Shown here in pieces: positions 9,396 through 17,837 of a stretch of 64,000 nucleotides of DNA. Origin of the DNA: Bacteroidales bacterium (GTDB lineage: Bacteria; Bacteroidota; Bacteroidia; Bacteroidales; UBA932); the NCBI GenBank assembly GCA_017548985.1, contig JAFYYW010000036.1, positions 1 through 64,000 on the forward strand, in the 5' to 3' direction. Position 1 is the stretch's first letter. The number at the start of each line of letters is the position of its first letter. The notes below the pieces were generated by a model that saw only the letters and a program-made list of their open reading frames with translations, had not been told where the DNA came from and made no database searches. Position numbers and translations under genes: made by a program.

Positions 9396-10685
9396 ATGAA
9401 AACACGCACAATCCTTTTCTTATCGGCGCTTCTGGCACTGACATCGTGCGGTTCAGCAGCGCGCTACGCTAGTGATACCTCCAGGTATCAGGACGGAATC
9501 TACTATACTTCCGACGCCCAGGCGACGGAATTGGCATCCACAGCTGGCCAACAGGAAGAAACCGACCTGCTGGTCGCCAAGACGAAAAGCTCCCCTATCT
9601 TTATGAAAAGCGGAGCCAAAGTCGACACTTTGTTCATCCCCAATGACAAGGTTGCCAAGATAGATTTCAACAAAGCGGAGAACACCACCTCCGTTTATCT
9701 CTATGACACGGGTTGGGACACATGGGCCGCTTACCAGCCTTGGTACGCATCCTCATGGTATTCCTGGCACCGTCCTTATTATTCCTCTATATATTGGGGC
9801 TATAACCCTTGGTATTATGGAGGCTGGTACGATCCCTGGTATTATCGTCCGTATTACCATTTCGGATGGTATGATCCCTGGTATTATCGTCCTTACTACC
9901 ACTATGGCTGGTATGGTTGGTATGACCCTTGGTTCTACGATCCTTGGTACTATGATCCTTGGTATTACGGCGGTTGGTACGGCGGATGGTACGGCGGCTA
10001 CAGCTGGCACCATTATGGCTGGGGCCATGGCCACGGCCCGTATTGGGGCGGCATAGGCGGAGGCGACAGAGTCTACAGGCCGAGGATTTCCACGACAGGT
10101 TCCACTACCAGAAGTGGTATCGGGTCGTTGGCAAGATCAACCGGAGTCAGGAGCTCATCCATGACGAGGTCCAGGACAGGAGTATCGACACGCACCAGCA
10201 CAGCCACAAGGTCCTCCGGGATCTCCAGCGCTTCAAGGTCGTCGTCCATCTCCTCTGTCAACAGGGTCTCCAGGCCTTACGCCGGTCAGGCAGTCAGGTC
10301 GGCGTCCTCCGCGAGCGGACGTTCGAGCGTAGGTTCAACTACTTCCAGCCCGACAAGGGTCTCCGGGAGCACCTCAACCTACAACAGATCATCTTCTTCA
10401 ACAACATATAGCAGGCCTTCCACCTCGTCTTCAGGTGTGAGTCGTTCCAGCGCCAGCCGATCCACTGGTTCTTCCGGTGGCAGCTACAGGTCTTCTTCCA
10501 CTACCCGCTCCTCCAGTTCAGGCAGCTATTCAAGGAGTTCCTCTTCCGGCAGCTATTCTTCCGGTAGCAGCTCCAGAAGCTCAGGAGGATATAGTGGCGG
10601 AAGCTCCGGCGGCGGATACAGCGGCGGTGGCAGCTCCGGCGGCGGTGGCGGCAGAAGCGGCGGTGGCGGAGGCGGCAGGAGATAA
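9396..10685 (+). CDS. Lipoprotein with Trp/Tyr-rich repeats and a Ser/Gly-rich tail
   Basis: No known family recognised with confidence. The 429-aa product has a lipoprotein signal with lipobox Cys at residue 18 (LALTSCGS). Residues 19-105 are ordinary sequence. Residues of about 105-220 are extremely rich in W, Y, P, D, G and H, with the repeat WYDPWYYRPYYHFG. Residues of about 225-370 are Ser/Arg/Thr low complexity, and the end is Gly-rich (GGGGGGRR). ATG 9396 is chosen because AGGAG lies 8 nt upstream and the lipoprotein signal starts there, although the frame is open further upstream. It precedes the FadL-like gene by 69 nt. A surface or periplasmic structural role is speculation. Confidence 0.75.
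   Translation: MKTRTILFLSALLALTSCGSAARYASDTSRYQDGIYYTSDAQATELASTAGQQEETDLLVAKTKSSPIFMKSGAKVDTLFIPNDKVAKIDFNKAENTTSVYLYDTGWDTWAAYQPWYASSWYSWHRPYYSSIYWGYNPWYYGGWYDPWYYRPYYHFGWYDPWYYRPYYHYGWYGWYDPWFYDPWYYDPWYYGGWYGGWYGGYSWHHYGWGHGHGPYWGGIGGGDRVYRPRISTTGSTTRSGIGSLARSTGVRSSSMTRSRTGVSTRTSTATRSSGISSASRSSSISSVNRVSRPYAGQAVRSASSASGRSSVGSTTSSPTRVSGSTSTYNRSSSSTTYSRPSTSSSGVSRSSASRSTGSSGGSYRSSSTTRSSSSGSYSRSSSSGSYSSGSSSRSSGGYSGGSSGGGYSGGGSSGGGGGRSGGGGGGRR
9831..9914 (+). repeat. Two tandem 42-bp coding repeats in the aromatic lipoprotein
   Basis: The 20-mer GATCCCTGGTATTATCGTCC occurs at 9831 and again at 9873, giving a 42-bp period (14 codons, WYDPWYYRPYYHFG and a near copy). Shorter WYDPWF/YDPWYY units continue to about 9970. 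In-frame repeats like this can change copy number by slippage. Confidence 0.85.
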
Positions 10686-10754
10686 TATTCTTCTCCCCTT
10701 ACAGCAACCAGACTACTATTACCCTTGATTTAAACTATCAAAATCCCAAAAGCG

Positions 10755-12440
10755 ATGAAAAAGACTTTTATAGCTATAACCCTTATGCTGGCCGCGGTCT
10801 CCGCGGGAGCGCAGACGATGTACGACGCTCTGACTTTCAGCCAGAACAACTATTATGGCACAGCCCGTTCCATCGGTATGGGTAACGCCATGACAGCGGT
10901 CGGAGGCGATCTCGGATCGGTGGGTATCAACCCGGCCGGATCGGCTGTGTTCAATTACTCACAGTTCACCATCACCCCCAATGTGACCATGAGCTCGATG
11001 AACGCGTCGTGGAGTTCCTACCCTGTCAACGGCACCGACACCTTCACTGGTGACATCCGCAAGAACCTCTCCAGGTTCTCGATGCCGAATATCGGGGCGA
11101 CAATCAATTTCAACACGGGGAGGAAAAGAGGCCTCGTCGGTGTGACCTACGGGTTCGTGGTCAACAGCGTCAACAACTACACCGGCCAGATGATGACCGG
11201 CGGCAGGAATGACAAGACCAGCTACCAGAGCTCGATGGCCGTTAACGCCGACATGTTCGACATCGACTTCCTGAACGGATATATGGACGCCTCGGGCAAC
11301 TCCATCGACGACTGGAAGTATCCTTATCAGAACGCGGATGACCGCGGTTACTACGCCCCCTGGAACGTGATAACCAACGCCCAGGCAGGAGCCATAGCGA
11401 ACTATGGTGATCCTAATGACCCCGACTACTACTGGCGTTACATCGCCACCACGGAGGGTTTCACACAGACTGGCGAGAAAGACCAGTACGGCAATTATAT
11501 CTATGATATATACCTTGGAGGTCCTCTCAACCAGTCCTATGGACGCAAAGTCACCGGCAACAAGACCGACGCCCTGTTGAATGTAGGCTTCAACTTCAGC
11601 AACAAGTTCTTCATCGGCGCCAACCTCGGTGTCACCAGCGTCACCTACAACTACGATGAGTACTTCAAGGAGGCTGCCGTGGATCCTTCTGACTTCAGGA
11701 TCGACTACGAGGAGTCAAGCACCTACTTCACTGACTACCGCACCCGTTACTCTTATTCGGCTGACGGTGCCGGTGTCTTTGGAAAGATCGGCTTCATCGC
11801 CCTTCCCGTGGAAGGTTTGCGCATAGGAGCCGCTATCCAGACCCCGACCACCCTGTTCATCGACGAGATTTGGCGGCAGTCCACTGACGTTCACTACGAG
11901 AACTCTTCTTACGACGGAAGCGCGACTTCTCCTGAGGGTAATTTCTCCTACAGGCTGACGACCCCTTACAGGGCCAACGCCGGACTCGCTTACACCTTCA
12001 TGGGTATGGCCCTCCTGAGTGTCGATTATGAGATGACGGATTACAGCACCATGAAGTTCAAGGATAGGGACAGCAACTGGAGCGACACCTTTGACGTGGT
12101 CAACAAGGACATCGCCGACAGGATGGGTATATCCCATAGCCTCAGGGTCGGTGCCGAGTTCAAGCCGATGCCGGAGTTCGCTATCAGGACCGGTTATAAT
12201 CTCACAACCATCCCTGAATATACAGGAAACACCACTCTCACCGACAAGCTCAACGCTTTCTCCGTGGGTGTCGGTTACTACTCAAAGGGTTCCTTCTTCG
12301 CCGACTTGGCGGCAAGGTATACCACTTTCTCGGATGAGGAGATCTTCCCTTACGACGACTATATCGACATCGCTTCCCCGATGATCCTCAACAAGAGGGA
12401 GAGGCTGGACATCACAGCGACTTTCGGCTGGCGATTCTAA
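10755..12440 (+). CDS. FadL/OMPP1-like outer-membrane transport protein
   Basis: A 561-aa protein with signal peptide (residues 1-19, ending SAGAQ) and a C-terminal barrel ending ITATFGWRF, whose last residue is Phe as expected for outer-membrane insertion. The mature N-terminus contains GTARSIGMGNAMTAVGGDLG and NPAG, the family signature of OMPP1/FadL/TodX-type proteins, which carry hydrophobic substrates. The substrate is unknown. Its last 4 nt overlap the stop codon of the convergent wbqC-like gene. Confidence 0.88.
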   Translation: MKKTFIAITLMLAAVSAGAQTMYDALTFSQNNYYGTARSIGMGNAMTAVGGDLGSVGINPAGSAVFNYSQFTITPNVTMSSMNASWSSYPVNGTDTFTGDIRKNLSRFSMPNIGATINFNTGRKRGLVGVTYGFVVNSVNNYTGQMMTGGRNDKTSYQSSMAVNADMFDIDFLNGYMDASGNSIDDWKYPYQNADDRGYYAPWNVITNAQAGAIANYGDPNDPDYYWRYIATTEGFTQTGEKDQYGNYIYDIYLGGPLNQSYGRKVTGNKTDALLNVGFNFSNKFFIGANLGVTSVTYNYDEYFKEAAVDPSDFRIDYEESSTYFTDYRTRYSYSADGAGVFGKIGFIALPVEGLRIGAAIQTPTTLFIDEIWRQSTDVHYENSSYDGSATSPEGNFSYRLTTPYRANAGLAYTFMGMALLSVDYEMTDYSTMKFKDRDSNWSDTFDVVNKDIADRMGISHSLRVGAEFKPMPEFAIRTGYNLTTIPEYTGNTTLTDKLNAFSVGVGYYSKGSFFADLAARYTTFSDEEIFPYDDYIDIASPMILNKRERLDITATFGWRF

Positions 12441-13087
12441 GCCTTGAGATAGAGGATCGAGTCAGGGCCTTCGTTGAACAGAAGGTCCATGATAGAAAGA
12501 TCTGAGATGAAACCGTACTTCCGGGCAAAGACTTGGAAGTACGGTTTTTCCAATCCCAAGTCCCGCAGGACAGTATTCGGACGCTTCGGGTGCAGCACCT
12601 CCCGGAAGTCATCACCATACACCTCCCCGGCGGTCGGAATATATTTTTCCGTGAGACGGAGGTCCGCCGATATTCCTGTCTTGGACAAAAAGAACTTGAT
12701 GATATTCAAGTCGAGCTCGAAAAGAGTCTCCGGCCTGGAATCCATGATGGCGAAAAGCTCGTCTTTATAATGGTCGAAATAGGCGGAAGACTCATAGGCG
12801 GAAATAATCGCACGCTTGGTCTTGAGAAGCCAAGGTGTCGAGTAGTCCACCTTTATTTTAGTGATAGGAAGCTCGTGGGTTCCCTCGTGCACAATAGGGA
12901 AATTGAGATACGCCGGACCATCGGCCGCATAGATGCGGCAACGGTTGCGCCAACTTTGTTTCTGATAATTCTCGCAGGCCTCAATATAGACTATTGAAGG
13001 ATCGACTCCGTGGTCATGAAGGGTCATCCCCTTGGCGATCAAGGCGAAATAACTGACAGGAGGGAAATAGGCTATGCCAAGGAGCAT
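12437..13087 (-). CDS. WbqC-like family protein
   Basis: A 216-aa protein starting MLLGIAYFPPVSYFALIAKG, the hallmark of the WbqC-like family. It also has the NYQKQSWRNRC and GTHELPITKIKVDYSTPW segments. The family is linked to polysaccharide or glycan synthesis, but its reaction is not established. It lies 9 nt downstream of lpxA, so it is probably co-transcribed with the lipid A genes, which fits an envelope role. Confidence 0.85.
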   Translation of the reverse strand: MLLGIAYFPPVSYFALIAKGMTLHDHGVDPSIVYIEACENYQKQSWRNRCRIYAADGPAYLNFPIVHEGTHELPITKIKVDYSTPWLLKTKRAIISAYESSAYFDHYKDELFAIMDSRPETLFELDLNIIKFFLSKTGISADLRLTEKYIPTAGEVYGDDFREVLHPKRPNTVLRDLGLEKPYFQVFARKYGFISDLSIMDLLFNEGPDSILYLKA

Positions 13088-13096
13088 GGCCGAAGA

Positions 13097-13909
13097 CTAG
13101 TCGAAATGAGACCTGTCGCTGGAGTCGCTGGCCCTGATTATGCCGCGCTTGGAATTACGGATGAAATCGAGGATGGTGTCCCTCTCCTCGGTACGGGGAA
13201 AACCTTCCTCAACCTTGGCGCAGCCGTCCGAGATATTGTAACCGGCGTAATAAATCGTATCGTAGATATCCTTTATCGTGCGGATGGCCTCTGAGGAGAA
13301 TCCCCTGCGGCGAAGTCCGACGATATTGACTCCGACATAGCTGAGAGGCTCGTGGGCGCACAAGACAAAAGGAGGCACATCCTTGTTGATCCTGGACATC
13401 CCACCGACCATGGCGTGACAGCCGACCTTCGAGAACTGATGAGCTTTGGCGCCGCCTCCGATAATGGCCCAATCATCGACGATGGTCTCTCCGGCAAGGC
13501 CCACATAACTGACCAGGATGCAGTGGTCACCGATCACACAATCATGGGCCACATGTGAGTAAGACATTATCAACGTGTCACTTCCAACCTTAGTCACATA
13601 CTTGCCGCTAGCCTTGGTGCCTCGGTTGATGGTGGCGCATTCCCTGACAGTCACATTGTCTCCCAGCTCGACTGAGGTGATCTCTCCCTCAAACTTAAGA
13701 TCCTGAGGGACAGCACCGACTACGGCACCGGGATAAATCTGGCAATTCTTGCCCATTTTCACATATTTGAAGACCGTGGCGTGGGGAAAGATCTTGCAAC
13801 CGTCGCCAATTTCGACATTATCATCAACAAAAGCGAAAGGTCCAATCTCGACATTATCGCCGATAATGGCCTTCGGGCTGACTGATGCAAGAGGAGAGAT
13901 GTTATTCAT
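13097..13909 (-). CDS. lpxA: UDP-N-acetylglucosamine O-acyltransferase LpxA
   Basis: First enzyme of lipid A synthesis: transfers a 3-hydroxyacyl chain from acyl-ACP to the 3-OH of UDP-GlcNAc in the cytosol. The 270-aa product has an N-terminal left-handed beta-helix of hexapeptide repeats and the conserved VAHDCVIGDHC segment whose first His is catalytic, followed by the helical C-terminal domain (ALRRRGFS-type motif). Length is close to the usual 255-265 aa with a short polar tail. It follows lpxC by 18 nt. Confidence 0.96.
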   Translation of the reverse strand: MNNISPLASVSPKAIIGDNVEIGPFAFVDDNVEIGDGCKIFPHATVFKYVKMGKNCQIYPGAVVGAVPQDLKFEGEITSVELGDNVTVRECATINRGTKASGKYVTKVGSDTLIMSYSHVAHDCVIGDHCILVSYVGLAGETIVDDWAIIGGGAKAHQFSKVGCHAMVGGMSRINKDVPPFVLCAHEPLSYVGVNIVGLRRRGFSSEAIRTIKDIYDTIYYAGYNISDGCAKVEEGFPRTEERDTILDFIRNSKRGIIRASDSSDRSHFD

Positions 13910-13927
13910 CGTTATCTGTTTTTATCA

Positions 13928-14845
13928 TTATTCGGAAATAGCCTCCAAGATGGCCTTGGCCATCCTGGTGTTTATGGAGTGTCCCGGCTTGAAAGCCTCG
14001 ATCCTGGCATTCACACGGCCACCAGCCAAAGCCAGGTCTCCGATCAGGTCAAGAAGCTTGTGCCTTCCGCACTCATCAGGGAAACGAAGCTGGAGATTGT
14101 TGAGATAGCCGTTATCATTGATCGCCAGTTTGGGTACATTAAACAAGGAAGCGAGCCTGGCCACCTGCTCATCAGAGACAGGATGCTCAACTATCACGAT
14201 CGCGTTATCCACATCTCCTCCCTTGACCAGGTTGTTCTGGAAAAGATACTCTATCTCGTGGAAAAACACGAAAGTCCTGCAAGGGGCCAGTTGGGTGGCG
14301 TAATCGACACCCTCATCCCAGGCAGCGCGCTGGACTCCAAGGATCCTGGACCCGAAATCCACGGTCAAATCTATTGACGGGGAGTCAGACGGTATCGCCT
14401 TGATATATGCCCCGGTTTTCTCATCCGTGACCTCGACCTCATGAGACAAGGTGATATACGGTTTCACGGCGTCCTGCTCGACAAAACCGTTCTTCAGGAA
14501 AGCTTCGACATACGGTCGGGCACTGCCATCGAGAATCGGAACTTCCACATTATCAATCTCGATCAAGACATTGTCGACCCCCATACCCGACAAGGCAGAC
14601 ATCAGGTGCTCAATGGTGGAGACTGAGGCGTCACCTTCCGAGATGGTGGTGCTGCGGGCTGTGGAAGACACATTGGTAGCGATCGCATGGACATACGCTC
14701 CAGGCCCCAAATCCACACGATGGAACACAATACCAGTACCTTCAGGAGCAGGTTTCAACACCATATTGGCGACCTGCCCTGTATGAAGGCCTTTACCTTG
14801 GAACTTGTGTTCGAGCGAGAGGGTCTTTTGCTTGATCTGGATCAT
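13928..14845 (-). CDS. lpxC: UDP-3-O-acyl-N-acetylglucosamine deacetylase LpxC, not fused to FabZ
   Basis: Zinc-dependent deacetylase, the committed step of lipid A synthesis. Zinc ligands are H80 (STIEHLMSAL), H262 and D266 (HKLLDLIGD), and the catalytic base is H289 (KPGHSINT). The 305-aa product ends just after the KPGHS segment. In most Bacteroidota LpxC is fused to a C-terminal FabZ dehydratase giving about 460 aa; here a clean stop is followed within 18 nt by lpxA and no fabZ is present nearby. It has its own promoter in front, downstream of lpxD. Confidence 0.96.
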   Translation of the reverse strand: MIQIKQKTLSLEHKFQGKGLHTGQVANMVLKPAPEGTGIVFHRVDLGPGAYVHAIATNVSSTARSTTISEGDASVSTIEHLMSALSGMGVDNVLIEIDNVEVPILDGSARPYVEAFLKNGFVEQDAVKPYITLSHEVEVTDEKTGAYIKAIPSDSPSIDLTVDFGSRILGVQRAAWDEGVDYATQLAPCRTFVFFHEIEYLFQNNLVKGGDVDNAIVIVEHPVSDEQVARLASLFNVPKLAINDNGYLNNLQLRFPDECGRHKLLDLIGDLALAGGRVNARIEAFKPGHSINTRMAKAILEAISE

Positions 14846-14886
14846 AAATAATCTTGTAGGACTACTTTACTACAAAAAGCAGTCCG

Positions 14887-14916
14887 CAAAGATACGAAGT
14901 AATAGCGAATAACCAA
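14887..14916 (-). promoter_or_regulatory. Promoter for lpxC-lpxA-wbqC
   Basis: Minus-strand -7 box TATCTTTG (14887-14894) with a TTG -33 element (14914-14916) and 19-bp spacing, in the 75-nt gap after lpxD. Predicted leader is about 36 nt. It means lpxC and lpxA can be expressed independently of lpxD. Confidence 0.7.
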
Positions 14917-14920
14917 TAAA

Positions 14921-15910
14921 CTAATCCCTTCCCTGTTTACGGAAAACCGCGTAACTGCGCATATAATTCTTGAAATTGATGGCCGGGGACCCCAATAAGG
15001 TCTGACCGGGTTCCTTGATACTACCGATGACTCCAGACTGGGCACCAAATGTGGTGTTGTCAGCGATCTCAAGATGGCCGGCTATTCCGACCTGGCCGGC
15101 CAAAATGCAATTCTTGCCGATCTTTGTCGAGCCGGCGATGCCGCATTGGGCAGCCATGACGGTGTTGTCCCCTATCTGGACATTATGCGCTATCTGGCAA
15201 AGGTTATCGATCTTGACACCCTTCCCGATGATGGTAGACTCCATCTCGGCCCTGTCGATCGTAGTTCCGGCCCCAATCTCGACATTGTCGCCTATTATCA
15301 CATTTCCAAGATGCTCAATCTTCTCCCAAGTGCCGTCAGGTAATGGGGCGTTGCCGAAACCATCCGAACCGATCACGGCATTGGCGTGGATTATCACATT
15401 GTCCCCTATCACCATACCCGGGTAAATCACCACTCCGGGATAGATCAGGCAATGTTTGCCGATCACGGTGTTGTCGCCCACGTAGACGTTCTCGAATATT
15501 TTCGTGTAATCCCCGACCTTGGCGTGATGTCCGACATAAGAATGACTTCCAAGGTAAACCTTTTTCCCGAACTTGGTCGTAAGGAACCAGGATGACCTGA
15601 ATCCCCTATGCCTGCGGTCAGTACGTTTCTGAGTGGCCGCATACTTGAGAAGATCGGCGAGTGACTTGTAGGCATCCTCCACGCGTATCAGAGTGGGAGT
15701 GATTGGTTCCTTTGGTTGGAAATCGTTGTTAACCAACAAGATACTGGCCTTGCAAGTGTAGACGTATTTTTCGTATTTAGGATTGGCGTAGAAGCAAAGC
15801 TGGCCTGTCTTGCCATGTTCTATTTTAGCGAATGAGGTAACTTTCGCCTGAGGGTCACCTTCGACCGTCCCGTTCAGGACTTGAGCCAGTTGCTTTGCTG
15901 TGAATTCCAT
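14921..15910 (-). CDS. lpxD: UDP-3-O-acylglucosamine N-acyltransferase LpxD
   Basis: Third step of lipid A synthesis: N-acylates UDP-3-O-acyl-glucosamine. The 329-aa protein has the N-terminal uridine-binding domain ([11 protein letters not shown], then [13 protein letters not shown]), a long hexapeptide-repeat beta-helix ([18 protein letters not shown]) with the catalytic-His region [15 protein letters not shown], and a short C-terminal helix. It is the first gene of the lpxD-lpxC-lpxA-wbqC series and is divergent from rimP. Confidence 0.95.
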   Translation of the reverse strand: MEFTAKQLAQVLNGTVEGDPQAKVTSFAKIEHGKTGQLCFYANPKYEKYVYTCKASILLVNNDFQPKEPITPTLIRVEDAYKSLADLLKYAATQKRTDRRHRGFRSSWFLTTKFGKKVYLGSHSYVGHHAKVGDYTKIFENVYVGDNTVIGKHCLIYPGVVIYPGMVIGDNVIIHANAVIGSDGFGNAPLPDGTWEKIEHLGNVIIGDNVEIGAGTTIDRAEMESTIIGKGVKIDNLCQIAHNVQIGDNTVMAAQCGIAGSTKIGKNCILAGQVGIAGHLEIADNTTFGAQSGVIGSIKEPGQTLLGSPAINFKNYMRSYAVFRKQGRD

Positions 15911-15942
15911 GTTTAAAGCTATATGGGTATTAAATATTTATA

Positions 15943-15950
15943 CAAAGATA
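15943..15950 (-). promoter_or_regulatory. -7 box upstream of lpxD
   Basis: TATCTTTG on the minus strand, 33 nt upstream of the lpxD start. No TTG was found at the expected -33 position, so the call rests on the -7 box alone. It is back to back with the rimP promoter. Confidence 0.55.
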
Positions 15951-15983
15951 AACGATTTATTTTCATTTTCCCTAAATTATCCT

Positions 15984-15991
15984 TACCTTTG
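15984..15991 (+). promoter_or_regulatory. -7 box of the rimP-nusA-infB operon
   Basis: TACCTTTG followed by GCAGC, the same context as at the two tRNA promoters. No clear -33 TTG. Predicted start is near 15997, leaving a leader of about 50 nt that is mostly one hairpin. Confidence 0.65.
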
Positions 15992-16004
15992 CAGCCGTTG
16001 TGAG

Positions 16005-16033
16005 AGATAGGTGACGTCAGGCGTCTCCTATCT
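16005..16033 (+). promoter_or_regulatory. Hairpin in the rimP leader, terminator-like
   Basis: AGATAGG (16005-16011) pairs with CCTATCT (16027-16033). After one T-T mismatch, GACG pairs with CGTC around a 5-nt loop, giving 11 pairs. TTTGTTTT follows directly. The shape is that of an intrinsic terminator or attenuator placed between the promoter and the rimP start codon. Function is inferred from position only. Confidence 0.55.
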
Positions 16034-16047
16034 TTTGTTTTGTGAAT

Positions 16048-16518
16048 ATGGAGAAAAGTATAATAATAGAGACCATCGGACCCGCCGTCAAGGATCGCGG
16101 CTGCTTCATTGTGGACGTGACAGTCAGCAAGGAGAATGACATCGTCCTCACCATTGAGAAAGAGACCGGAGATGTCGATCTGGATGATTGTGTCGCCCTT
16201 AACGACGTTTTCCTGGCCGCTTTTGACAAGGACGTGGAGGACTATTCGCTTACAGTGTCTTCCGCCGGCCTTGACCAGCCTTTCAAAGTGAGCGGGCAGT
16301 TCACCAAGGCGATCGGATCGCAAGTCGTGGTCCTGCTCAAAGGGGGCCGCAAGCTGACCGGGATTCTCACCGCCGCTGACGACGAGGGTATTACACTTCG
16401 CCATGTCACCCGCGAGATTCCTGAGGGAAAGAAGAAGAAAGTCCCCGTCGAGCATGAGGACAGGTTCGTTTTCAGCGAGGTCAACTCGGTGTCTCCACAT
16501 GTTGAATTCAAGAAATAG
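16048..16518 (+). CDS. rimP: Ribosome maturation factor RimP
   Basis: Cytosolic factor needed for 30S subunit assembly. The 156-aa product has the two RimP domains: the N-terminal alpha/beta domain with the VSSAGLDQPFK segment (the family's SPGLDRPL motif) and a C-terminal Sm-like domain (KGGRKLTGILTAADDEGITL). ATG 16048 is preferred over a GTG two codons upstream. It heads the common bacterial order rimP-nusA-infB, with 12 nt to nusA, downstream of a hairpin leader. Confidence 0.93.
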   Translation: MEKSIIIETIGPAVKDRGCFIVDVTVSKENDIVLTIEKETGDVDLDDCVALNDVFLAAFDKDVEDYSLTVSSAGLDQPFKVSGQFTKAIGSQVVVLLKGGRKLTGILTAADDEGITLRHVTREIPEGKKKKVPVEHEDRFVFSEVNSVSPHVEFKK

Positions 16519-16530
16519 CAAACATATAAC

Positions 16531-17805
16531 ATGGAAAAGAAAGACGTAATAACTCTGATTGACGCCTTCAAGGACTTCAAGGAAGAGAAGAACATCGACA
16601 GGCCCGTGATGATGGGTGTCCTCAAGGACGTGTTCCTGACACAGATCGCCAAGACTTACGGATCTTCTGACAATTTCGACGTGATCATTAACGTCGACAA
16701 GGGAGACTGCGAGATTTACCAGAACTTCGACATCGTCGAGGAAGTTGAGAATCCCAACACCCAGATCACCCTTGAGCAGATCAAGGAGGAGACCGGAGAC
16801 GACGACTATGAGATTGGTGATGTCTACACCAAGAAACTCTCGCTCGCCACGTTCGGAAGGAGGGGCATCCTTAACATCAGGCAGAACCTCCAGGGAAGGA
16901 TCATGGACATCGACAAGGCCAACGTCTTCAAGGATTATTCCGACAAGGTCGGTGAGATATTCACTGGCGAGATCTACCAGACATGGTCCAAGGAAGTCAT
17001 CATTCTCGACGAGGACAGTAACGAGCTTCATCTTCCCAAGAATGAGCAGATTCCCGGAGAGAGGTTCAAGAAGGGAGACACCATCCGCGCTATAATCAAG
17101 AGCGTTGAGATGAAGAACAACACCACGCCTTACATCACCCTTTCCAGAACTTCGAACGAGTTCCTCGAGAAACTCTTCGAGCTGGAGGTGCCTGAGATCT
17201 TCGACGGACTTATCACCATCAAGAAAGTGGTCCGTGTCCCCGGAGAGAGGGCCAAGGTGGCTGTCGAGTCTTATGACGAGAGGATCGATCCTATCGGCGC
17301 CTGCATCGGCGTGAAGGGATCCAGGATCATCGGTATCGTCAGGGAGCTCCGCAATGAGAACATCGATGTCCTCCAGTGGACATCCAATACCCAGCTCCTC
17401 ATCCAAAGGGCGTTGAACCCGGCCAGGGTGTCCTCGATCGATTTGGGCAGCTCGCCTGAAGATAAGATCAAGGTCTACATGCAGCCCGAGGAGGTCAAGA
17501 AAGGTATCGGACGCGGAGGATGCAACATCAAGCTCGCCGGCATGCTCGTCGGCAGGGAGATCGAGGTCTGGAGAGAGCTCTCCAAGGATGAGATCATGGA
17601 AGAGGAGGATGTTCTCCTGGATGATTTCAGCAACGAGATCGACCAGTGGGTCATCGACCGCCTCAAGGCTATCGGATGCGACACCGCCAAGAGTGTGCTC
17701 GCGTTCACTCCTGAGGACATCGCGAAGAGGGCGGATCTCGAGGACGAGACCGTCGCCGAGGTGTTCAAGATCTTGATGGCCGAGTTTGAGGAGTATGAGG
17801 ATTAG
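16531..17805 (+). CDS. nusA: Transcription termination/antitermination protein NusA
   Basis: RNA-polymerase-associated factor controlling pausing, termination and antitermination. The 424-aa protein has the N-terminal RNAP-binding domain, an S1 domain (about residues 130-200), and KH1 and KH2 domains ([18 protein letters not shown] near residue 255, then [13 protein letters not shown]). A C-terminal helix-hairpin-helix-like part ends in an acidic stretch (EFEEYED). The two acidic repeats of the E. coli protein are absent, as usual outside proteobacteria. Confidence 0.97.
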   Translation: MEKKDVITLIDAFKDFKEEKNIDRPVMMGVLKDVFLTQIAKTYGSSDNFDVIINVDKGDCEIYQNFDIVEEVENPNTQITLEQIKEETGDDDYEIGDVYTKKLSLATFGRRGILNIRQNLQGRIMDIDKANVFKDYSDKVGEIFTGEIYQTWSKEVIILDEDSNELHLPKNEQIPGERFKKGDTIRAIIKSVEMKNNTTPYITLSRTSNEFLEKLFELEVPEIFDGLITIKKVVRVPGERAKVAVESYDERIDPIGACIGVKGSRIIGIVRELRNENIDVLQWTSNTQLLIQRALNPARVSSIDLGSSPEDKIKVYMQPEEVKKGIGRGGCNIKLAGMLVGREIEVWRELSKDEIMEEEDVLLDDFSNEIDQWVIDRLKAIGCDTAKSVLAFTPEDIAKRADLEDETVAEVFKILMAEFEEYED

Positions 17806-17837
17806 TTATTGGAAGTGTTATATTAAAGGGGTTGAAT

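Noticed and set aside
9959..10411. An alternative-frame 150-codon ORF within the aromatic-repeat lipoprotein gene
   Set aside because: It arises from repetitive coding DNA; the main frame has the signal peptide, AGGAG site and continuous repeats.
15919..17406. A 495-codon open frame on the minus strand across rimP and nusA
   Set aside because: It is exactly antisense to two conserved genes, lacks any recognisable domain, has a hydrophobic/acidic composition (long runs of D, L and V) typical of the complement of coding DNA here, and no promoter.
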